This document shows positions 1 to 5,828 of a stretch of DNA of 11,131 bases, piece after piece. The stretch covers positions 1 through 11,131 of the forward strand of contig JAPYWM010000023.1 of assembly GCA_028276345.1 (NCBI GenBank), given 5' to 3'. The notes beneath the pieces are model-generated. The model did no database searches. It saw nothing but the letters and a program-made list of their open reading frames with translations, and was not told the origin of the DNA. This stretch comes from Sphingobacterium sp. Its GTDB lineage: Bacteria > Bacteroidota > Bacteroidia > SpSt-205. The position numbers and the translations under genes were made by a program. How positions within the stretch are numbered: position 1 is the first letter of the stretch; each line of letters starts with the position of its first letter.

Positions 1-383
1 GGATACAGTTTTTTCCAGCGCTGGAAGAGGGGAGTCAGCTTTTCTTCAAAAGGGTAGTCCGGCGGAAAAATCTTGAGCGTCGTATCTATAAGCCAGCGAA
101 ATAGACTATCTCGCTGCAAATCAACTAAACCTTCGTAATAAACATGCTCAGGCACGCTGTCGCCACCGGAAAAGCAATCGGACATGAGATCGATCAGGGG
201 TCGGGCCTCCGTCGTATCCTTGAAGCCGTGTCGGAGGATAATTTCGCCGCGGACTATTTTGAGCTGGATGGGGGGGAGGTTTTCTTTTTCGGTGGATTTG
301 CAGCTCAGACTTATTAGTACAAGCCCCAGTAGCGACGCAAGAGCCACTCGACGGAGAGTAGCCCCAAAAGCAATGCGAGCCAT
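1..383 (-). CDS. Putative lipoprotein, 3' end beyond window
   Basis: This reading frame is open from an ATG at 383-381 to the left edge: 127 codons, with the C-terminus missing. The N-terminus is a convincing lipoprotein signal peptide: MARIAFGATLRR supplies the positive n-region, followed by a hydrophobic stretch VALASLLGLVLISLSC. Cys28 (codon at 302-300) is the likely lipidated residue. The lipobox is loose (S-L-S-C, not the consensus L at -3). The mature part starts CKSTEKEN, and about 100 residues are visible without a family I recognise; they include an aromatic/charged segment near residues 105-127. The first 70 bases overlap the end of the VWA gene in another frame, so translation is probably coupled and the gene is the fourth member of the operon. 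A GTG at 347 is an alternative start but would lose the Arg pair. I am sure of the frame, fairly sure of lipoprotein export, and cannot assign a function. Confidence 0.75.
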   Translation of the reverse strand, partial: MARIAFGATLRRVALASLLGLVLISLSCKSTEKENLPPIQLKIVRGEIILRHGFKDTTEARPLIDLMSDCFSGGDSVPEHVYYEGLVDLQRDSLFRWLIDTTLKIFPPDYPFEEKLTPLFQRWKKLY

Positions 384-2191
384 GGCCACCATTCGTGAAT
401 AGGAAGGATATCGGTGTGCAAATGTACAAGGGTCTGGGGTGGAATAGTGCGCTGGATGTGGGTAGGCAGGGCCAAGAGGCTATCCCAAGGGAGATACGCG
501 CTGCTCAGGAAGCGCAAGGTAAGTGTATCTATGCCGAGGCGCTGCATTTCCAGCGAGGTGGCCTCCACCCAGAAGGCGCCTTCATGGAGGTTTGTCTGCC
601 CCTGTCGCAGCGTGTAGGTGTAAAGGCCGGCCTCTGGCGGCTTGTAGGAAAGCCCCGCGGCAGCTGCGAAGGTGTCCACCCCGCCAGAGGGCCTTCGGAT
701 CAGAAGGCGAGCCTCGGAAGGTACCTGCCCACTCCAGAGGACGGTTTCTCCCAAGGTATAGCGGCTGCGCTGCGGCAGGAGGAGCGCCGGCGCCCGATAG
801 AAGCGCAGACTCCAGCTGGCGAGTTCGCCTATGAGAGAGTCCCAGGCGGCTATCCACGTGGGAAGGGTGCGGAGCTGCCACCAGCCTTCGCCTAAGAGCC
901 CCACGGCGGCCTCATTGCCCTGGACAAAGCGGTAGGCCCACGGCCCCATGGGACCAGAGAGCTTTTCGGCTGCTGGGCTTAGCTGCTCTGTGCGTACCAG
1001 CAGCATCGCTTCTTTACCCAGAGGCACACTACGCAGGGGGCCTAAACTCTGCCAGCCTAAGCGGGGAAAGTAGGGACGTACCAGGCCTTCCGATACCGAA
1101 GCCCCCCACACTACCCACGGCACCCCACCCGCACGCAAAATTCGCCCCACATACACCGTATCCTCCACCCGCAAGGGAAAGTTGTACAGCACGTGAATAG
1201 CGTACGCCCCCCAGCTCAGCGTATCCGGACTCGCCGTAAAGCCCGTAGGTTTTTTAGCTAAAAGGAGGGTCACGGGTCCGATGCGCTCCAGACTTTGTCT
1301 CAGGAACGCGATGTCGGGGGTAATTTCACCGGCCCATATCGCAATGCGGGGGGTAGCCGCGCGAACCGCTATGACAGTAGTATAGGTATTATTGGCTGGG
1401 TTTGGGTCGCCGGGCACGTCCAGCCGGAGGGTTACGGGCACCGGGCCGGGCTCCGAAAAAGTGAGCGGCACCCGGAAAGCCTTGCTCTGCGCAGGAACAG
1501 GCCAGCTACGCACAGAGCCAAGCACCTGCACGGTCAGAAGCCCCGCCTGGTTCAGCTGGGAAAAACGTACCTCTATGTCATGCTTGCGGCCGACTTCACA
1601 CCAGGGGGGCAGGACAACCTCCGTGATAGCGGCATCGGCAGGCGGGGCTTTCGGGCCGACGCCTACCGCCCAGAGAGGCAAACCCACCTCACCCACCACC
1701 CGCTTACTGCTATTGTCTATGCCGTCTGAAATGAGGATAGCGCCCTCCGCTTGCGGAAAAGCCTCGCGCATATCCAGGAGGGCATCGTAAAGCGCTGTGC
1801 CCTCCCCCTTGCCTGAAAACGCCCCCCACGGATGGATAGTCCGGTCAAACCGCCGTGCCTCCACCGTAAACCCCACCTCCTCTAAGGCCTTTACCAGGGA
1901 GTCCAACCGCGCCTGATAAGCTTCTGGCGAGATAGTCTCTCCCCAGAAAATACTTTTGCTATCATCCGCCAGCAGCAGAAGCAGCGGCTTCTGCGCGGTA
2001 GGTCTGGTGAGGCGCAGAACAGGCTCCACCAGCAGCCACAGCAGGCCCGCCACGACAATGCTGCGCAGAGCCGTGAGAATCCACCGCTGCATAGGGGTGT
2101 GCCGAATCGGCAAACGATTATAGCTCCACCACCCTACGACCAGTCCTATAAGGCCCGAGCCGATAGCCCAGAGGATTTCCAGTGTGATCAT
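314..2191 (-). CDS. Membrane-anchored VWA-fold protein
   Basis: This 625-residue protein has two predicted N-terminal membrane helices (about residues 5-23 and 38-58), a von Willebrand factor A-like domain (about 68-180), a long beta-rich extracytoplasmic region, and a C-terminal helix (about 601-618) followed by a short Arg-containing tail. The metal-ion-dependent adhesion site is recognisable: D76-x-S78-x-S80 in ADDSKS, a candidate Thr at 132 in GTALYDAL, and the Asp in LISDGIDN (D156). This layout resembles uncharacterised Bacteroidota membrane proteins with a VWA domain. It is only broadly similar to BatA-type proteins, and no MoxR ATPase or Bat partner is visible. VWA domains usually bind protein ligands through the metal, so a scaffold or surface-assembly role is an inference. 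The ATG overlaps the glycosyltransferase stop as ATGA. The 3' end encodes both this protein's last helix and the next gene's signal peptide. Confidence 0.85.
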   Translation of the reverse strand: MITLEILWAIGSGLIGLVVGWWSYNRLPIRHTPMQRWILTALRSIVVAGLLWLLVEPVLRLTRPTAQKPLLLLLADDSKSIFWGETISPEAYQARLDSLVKALEEVGFTVEARRFDRTIHPWGAFSGKGEGTALYDALLDMREAFPQAEGAILISDGIDNSSKRVVGEVGLPLWAVGVGPKAPPADAAITEVVLPPWCEVGRKHDIEVRFSQLNQAGLLTVQVLGSVRSWPVPAQSKAFRVPLTFSEPGPVPVTLRLDVPGDPNPANNTYTTVIAVRAATPRIAIWAGEITPDIAFLRQSLERIGPVTLLLAKKPTGFTASPDTLSWGAYAIHVLYNFPLRVEDTVYVGRILRAGGVPWVVWGASVSEGLVRPYFPRLGWQSLGPLRSVPLGKEAMLLVRTEQLSPAAEKLSGPMGPWAYRFVQGNEAAVGLLGEGWWQLRTLPTWIAAWDSLIGELASWSLRFYRAPALLLPQRSRYTLGETVLWSGQVPSEARLLIRRPSGGVDTFAAAAGLSYKPPEAGLYTYTLRQGQTNLHEGAFWVEATSLEMQRLGIDTLTLRFLSSAYLPWDSLLALPTHIQRTIPPQTLVHLHTDILPIHEWWPWLALLLGLLSVEWLLRRYWGLY

Positions 2192-3141
2192 AGCTTTTCC
2201 CGGATCACATAGTGGTGCTTATGCGGGGCGTGGCGCACGATGAGCTCGCCAATAAAGCCTGCCAGAAAGAGCTGTACCCCCAAAATCCCCAGCGTCAGGC
2301 CCAAGTAAAAAAGCGGCTGGGCTACCACTTCTCGCCGCACCTGCCCATAATGCGAAAGCTGCCAAAGCTTATCATAAACCAGCCACGCCACCGTAAAAGC
2401 CCCACCCAGAAAGAGTAAAACGCCTAAACTCCCAAAGAGATGCATGGGTCGCCGCCCAAATCGCACAAGGAAACTCACGGTGAGCAGGTCTAAGAATCCA
2501 TAGAGGAACCTTTCCCAGCCGAACTTCGTGTGGCCATATCGGCGGGGGTAGTGGGTAACGACTTTTTCACCGATTTTAGGGAAGCCGGCGGCCTTGACGA
2601 GATAGGGGATGTAGCGGTGCATTTCGCCATAGAGGTCTAAGGCCTTGGCGGCGCTGGCCCGGTAAGCCTTAATGCCACTATTGAAGTCATGCAGGGGGAT
2701 GCCCGTGAAGAGTCGAACCGTGGCGTTGAAAAGTTTACTGGGGATAGTCTTGGAGAGGGGGTCATGCCGGCGCCGCTTCCAGCCGCTAACCAGGTCATAC
2801 CCCTCTTTTGTAATCATGTCATACAACACCGGGATCTCATCCGGCGAGTCCTGAAGGTCAGCATCCAGCGTGATAACCACCTCACCCACCGCTTCCTGAA
2901 AACCTACATACAAAGCAGCTGATTTGCCGTAGTTTCTGGCAAACCGGATGGCTTTTAGCCGATGCGGATAGCGCGCTTTTAGGTTCGCAAGTACCTGCCA
3001 GGTATTGTCCGTACTGCCGTCATCGATGATGATGATTTCGTAAGCCTCATACAAAGGCTCGCATACACGATGAATCCAGGCTATCAGTTCTGGCAGGGAT
3101 TCGGCTTCGTTGTAGGCGGGGATGACCAAGCTAAGCTGCAC
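2188..3141 (-). CDS. GT2 glycosyltransferase, polyprenyl-phosphate sugar type
   Basis: This 317-residue family 2 glycosyltransferase resembles the dolichol/undecaprenyl-phosphate sugar synthases (DPM1, GtrB and ArnC relatives). These move a sugar from a nucleotide donor to a membrane polyprenyl phosphate on the cytoplasmic face. Visible marks are the N-terminal VIPAYNE, the nucleotide-binding IIIDDGSTDNT (about 37-47), the metal-binding LDADLQDSPDEIP (92-104, D93/D95), HDFNSGIKAYR (151-161) and two C-terminal membrane helices (about 233-256 and 277-299). Length is normal for the GtrB-like group. The start is GTG at 3141-3139, one base after the stop of the OmpA-like gene, and no in-frame ATG fits the fold. 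Its stop overlaps the VWA start. In this operon it probably supplies a lipid-linked sugar for an envelope polymer or for protein glycosylation. The sugar cannot be read from the sequence. Confidence 0.92.
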   Translation of the reverse strand: MQLSLVIPAYNEAESLPELIAWIHRVCEPLYEAYEIIIIDDGSTDNTWQVLANLKARYPHRLKAIRFARNYGKSAALYVGFQEAVGEVVITLDADLQDSPDEIPVLYDMITKEGYDLVSGWKRRRHDPLSKTIPSKLFNATVRLFTGIPLHDFNSGIKAYRASAAKALDLYGEMHRYIPYLVKAAGFPKIGEKVVTHYPRRYGHTKFGWERFLYGFLDLLTVSFLVRFGRRPMHLFGSLGVLLFLGGAFTVAWLVYDKLWQLSHYGQVRREVVAQPLFYLGLTLGILGVQLFLAGFIGELIVRHAPHKHHYVIREKL

Positions 3142-3142
3142 G

Positions 3143-5464
3143 TTACAGGCCTATGATTTTAAGTTCGGTGCGGCGGTTTTTTTGCTTGTTTTCGGGCGTG
3201 TCGTTGGGGGCGACTGGGCGGCTTTCGCCATAGCCGCGGGCCACCAGCCTGTCTGGACTAATCCCCCGTGAGACCAGGTAGTCTACTACGGCTTGCGCTC
3301 GAGCCTGCGATAAGCGGAGGTTGTACAGCTCTGAACCATCACTATCTGTATGACCAGAAATCTCTACCCGCAGTGTGGGATTTTCTTGCAAGAATCGCAG
3401 GACACGCTCGAGTTCTTCAATAGACTCTGGCCGTAGGGTAGCTTTGTCGTAATCAAAGTAGATATTGCGTAGGACGATAGCTTTTTCGGCCTGGACGGGG
3501 GTCAGGAGGAAGTTTTGCTTAAGGCCGCTCTCGGGGATGATAACAGAGTCTTTGTACGGGAAGAAGCCCTTGTGGATGATTTCCACGTAATACTTGCCGG
3601 GGGGTAAGCATCCTTTGTAGCTACCGGAAGCGGTGGTAGTGAGGGGGCGTCGCTGGCCACTTTCTGCCTGAATGAGCACAACGGTGGCGCGCGGGACACG
3701 CTGCTGGGAGGTTTGGTTCTGCACCAAACCCTCTATGCAGGTACGGCTAACCGACGCTGACAAGGATAGGTCTACGCGGACTCCCTGGGGATAATGCACC
3801 CGCTCCAGGGAGAAAACCTGCCAGGCTGGCTCATAGCCTGCTGCCGCCGCCTGAACACGATGGTTGAGACCCAGGGGCACCTCCGCCTCATAATAGCCCT
3901 TCTCGTTAGTGGTAACTTCTTTGAGGACGAGGCCATCTTGTGAAAGAATGGTAACTGAGGCCGCCGAGAGGGGCGTTTTTTTCGTGGCATCGGTGATGTA
4001 GCCATAGACTTTGAGGCGCTGAATCTTTCGCAGTACCAGGTCGCGATGAATGCCGTTTTGGAGGATGGAATCGGGGATTTGTTTGAGGGGGGGGATCTGG
4101 ATGCGGACTTCGGCGGGGGGGTAACCAGGTGCCTGACCTCTAAGGAGGATATTATGCCGCCCTCCTGTTACCTGGAAGCGAAAGGGTTTGCCCGGCATAA
4201 AACGCTGACCCTGGATCGCTTCATCCACGCTCCCGGCCCGCTCCATGGCGGTGGTGTCTATGAGGGTGACATTGCCTGTTAGCTCTTCGCCGGTGTCGCC
4301 ATCTATGAGGCGCCCCTGAATGGTGATAAGCACGGGCTTGGGGGGATTGACGGGGATGTTGCGGTGGATGTTGATGCTATTGTCGTGGAGGCTGGTGGTG
4401 ATGAAGTCTACGCTTTCGTCGCCATTGACGTCGGCGAGGGTGAGCGCGATGGGCCAGTTACCTGTACCAATGCGGTGTCGGTCGGAGAAGTTCCCCTTCC
4501 CGTCGTTGAGGTGGACGTTGATGACGTGGTCCCGGGCGGAGACGGTGACGGCATCGAGGTCGCCGTCTTTATCAAAGTCGCCGAGATACAGGGCGAAGTT
4601 GTAGTTGCCGGAGGGTTGGGTACGGGGCTCTTCCCAGCGGCCATAGCCGGCATTGCGCAGGGTAATGAGAAGGCTGCCGGTGTAAGTAGCAGCCACGATG
4701 TCGGGGCGGTTGTCCTTGTCTATATCGCCTATATCCAAGGCCCAGATGGAGGGGGGTACGGAGAGTCTCTGGGGGTCACCGGTGTAACCATTTTTGCCGT
4801 AGTAAAGGAGGAGGGTGGGTTCTTCGCCGACGATAACGATGTCGGGTTTGCCGTCGCGATCCAGGTCGGCCGCGGCGGCTGTACGAGGCTGGATCGGTGC
4901 TGCCAATACCTTATAGGGACTGAGGCTACCTGCGGCGGTGGTAGTGAGAAGATGGACGTTGCCTGCGTCGTGGCAGACTACCCCCACGTCCGTACGCCCA
5001 TCGCCATTCCAGTCGCCTGTAAAGAGGTGATGGGGGGCTTTCCCCACGCTGATAGAACCTGTAAGGGGGAGGTTACCGCGCCGGTCATTGTGGTGCCAAG
5101 CGACCTTAGCCTCCGTGTAAGAACAGAGCACCACATCCATCGCCCCATCGCTATTGAGGTCCACGGCGATTGGGCGCCAGGGGTCTTTCAGGGTGGGGAA
5201 CTTCCGCGAGCGAGGAAAACCCGCCTTCTGGTCATTGATATACAGGATAATCTGCGCTTCGCCCCGACACGCGACCATGATGTCTTCCCACTGGTCCCCC
5301 GTAAAATCCGCCACCGCCGTACCCCAGGGACTGGAACAGGTTGCAATAGGGTAGTTCGGCAGAAAGACCTGCCCGGAAATAAAGATGGTACTGTCTTTTC
5401 CGGAGCGGTTCAGGAGCTGACCAAAAGCGCTCACCCCCCCTAATACCAGCAGGATGCGCCACAT
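3143..5464 (-). CDS. Exported FG-GAP propeller / OmpA peptidoglycan-binding protein
   Basis: I start this 773-residue protein at the ATG at 5464, which lies 5 bases after a -7 box and gives a clean signal peptide (MWRILLVLGGVSAFGQ); an ATG 30 bases upstream would overlap the promoter. After the signal come seven FG-GAP/VCBS-like repeats. Their Asp-rich loops begin near residues 52, 101, 150, 199, 246, 295 and 344, a spacing of 49 (once 47), so a seven-bladed beta-propeller is expected. Then come two or three carboxypeptidase-regulatory-like beta-sandwich modules (about 382-480, 482-565, 576-654) and a C-terminal OmpA domain (about 662-773). The OmpA domain has FDYDKATL, GHTDSDGS and LSQARAQAV, with D707 and R722 matching the residues that grip diaminopimelate in peptidoglycan. 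The protein should be tethered to the cell wall with the propeller reaching a ligand in the periplasm or outer surface. It leads the operon with the glycosyltransferase one base downstream. Confidence 0.92.
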   Translation of the reverse strand: MWRILLVLGGVSAFGQLLNRSGKDSTIFISGQVFLPNYPIATCSSPWGTAVADFTGDQWEDIMVACRGEAQIILYINDQKAGFPRSRKFPTLKDPWRPIAVDLNSDGAMDVVLCSYTEAKVAWHHNDRRGNLPLTGSISVGKAPHHLFTGDWNGDGRTDVGVVCHDAGNVHLLTTTAAGSLSPYKVLAAPIQPRTAAAADLDRDGKPDIVIVGEEPTLLLYYGKNGYTGDPQRLSVPPSIWALDIGDIDKDNRPDIVAATYTGSLLITLRNAGYGRWEEPRTQPSGNYNFALYLGDFDKDGDLDAVTVSARDHVINVHLNDGKGNFSDRHRIGTGNWPIALTLADVNGDESVDFITTSLHDNSINIHRNIPVNPPKPVLITIQGRLIDGDTGEELTGNVTLIDTTAMERAGSVDEAIQGQRFMPGKPFRFQVTGGRHNILLRGQAPGYPPAEVRIQIPPLKQIPDSILQNGIHRDLVLRKIQRLKVYGYITDATKKTPLSAASVTILSQDGLVLKEVTTNEKGYYEAEVPLGLNHRVQAAAAGYEPAWQVFSLERVHYPQGVRVDLSLSASVSRTCIEGLVQNQTSQQRVPRATVVLIQAESGQRRPLTTTASGSYKGCLPPGKYYVEIIHKGFFPYKDSVIIPESGLKQNFLLTPVQAEKAIVLRNIYFDYDKATLRPESIEELERVLRFLQENPTLRVEISGHTDSDGSELYNLRLSQARAQAVVDYLVSRGISPDRLVARGYGESRPVAPNDTPENKQKNRRTELKIIGL

Positions 5465-5469
5465 GGGGC

Positions 5470-5477
5470 CAAAGATA
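5470..5477 (-). promoter_or_regulatory. Bacteroidota -7 box (TATCTTTG) of envelope operon
   Basis: On the minus strand TATCTTTG matches TAnnTTTG exactly and ends 5 bases before the ATG at 5464. Transcription would begin at or within a base or two of the start codon, giving a leaderless message. No TTTG -33 element is present at the usual spacing. It faces away from the PUR-gene promoter. Confidence 0.7.
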
Positions 5478-5478
5478 A

Positions 5479-5496
5479 GCCACCCACCCCACATCC
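5479..5496 (-). promoter_or_regulatory. GGN-rich tract between divergent promoters, possible operator
   Basis: The minus strand here reads GGATGTGGGGTGGGTGGC, a purine-rich run lying exactly between the two divergent -7 boxes. Eukaryotic Pur-alpha prefers GGN-repeat purine-rich single strands, and the gene transcribed to the right encodes a PUR-family protein. Autoregulation is only an inference; the tract could be chance composition. Confidence 0.25.
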
Positions 5497-5515
5497 GACT
5501 TTGCCTAAAAAGTCC

Positions 5516-5523
5516 TACCTTTG
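5516..5523 (+). promoter_or_regulatory. Bacteroidota -7 box (TACCTTTG) of PUR gene
   Basis: TACCTTTG matches TAnnTTTG exactly and ends 11 bases before the ATG at 5535, predicting a 5' leader of only a few bases. A TTTG at 5500-5503 is only 12 bases upstream instead of about 19, so it is not a credible -33 element. Confidence 0.65.
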
Positions 5524-5534
5524 CCGTTGACAGT

Positions 5535-5828
5535 ATGGAATCGCGTGAGGTGTACTCGGTGAAAGTACGAGCGGGGAAGCGAACCTACATTTTTGATGTT
5601 CGCGCCACACGGGGTCGGGATTATTACATCACGATCACAGAAACGAAACGGGATTTTTCAGGAGAGATCAGCCAAAAGCAAAAGATTTTCCTGTACAAGG
5701 AGGATTTCACCAAGTTTCAGCGGGCATTAGACCAGGTTGTCAATCATGTCAAGACGGAGCTGCTCCCGGACTTTGACTACGACCGGGTGGGATCGTCTTC
5801 GGACTCAGCGGAGCCAGAGGAAGAGTAA
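5535..5828 (+). CDS. PUR-family (DUF3276) nucleic-acid-binding protein
   Basis: This 97-residue protein matches the Bacteroidota DUF3276/PUR family, small single-PUR-repeat proteins related to eukaryotic Pur-alpha and to the Borrelia Pur protein. Those fold as a curved beta sheet plus a helix and bind single-stranded DNA or RNA. Seen here: the N-terminal MESREVYSVKVRAGKRTYIF, the basic/aromatic VRATRGRDYYITITETKR (about 22-39), the KIFLYKEDFTKF segment (50-61), then an amphipathic helix, and an acidic Ser/Glu tail (about 86-97, ending SDSAEPEEE). The ATG at 5535 is chosen because the family starts at this point and a -7 box lies just upstream; the open frame extends further left only as a shadow. 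The last 80 bases are antisense to the histidine kinase gene. The likely role is a small chromosome- or RNA-associated regulator; the target is unknown. Confidence 0.9.
   Translation: MESREVYSVKVRAGKRTYIFDVRATRGRDYYITITETKRDFSGEISQKQKIFLYKEDFTKFQRALDQVVNHVKTELLPDFDYDRVGSSSDSAEPEEE

Noticed and set aside
148..429. 93-codon minus-strand frame overlapping the VWA end
   Set aside because: It competes with the lipoprotein frame (1-383), which has a proper signal peptide and stays open to the edge. The 148-429 translation is Pro/Arg/His-rich and featureless.
395..895. 166-codon plus-strand frame and other plus-strand frames in 184-1790
   Set aside because: They are antisense to the VWA gene, with low-complexity, Arg/Pro-rich translations and no family features.
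4364..5443. 359-codon plus-strand open frame opposite the propeller repeats
   Set aside because: It is the antisense shadow of the Asp/Gly-rich blade repeats: GAC/GAT and GGN codons reversed give Val, Ile and Ala codons without stops. It has no -7 box, shows no recognisable domain, and the opposite frame is a clear protein.
5500..5503. TTTG as a -33 element for the PUR promoter
   Set aside because: It is only 12 bases before the -7 box, too close for the usual spacing of about 19.
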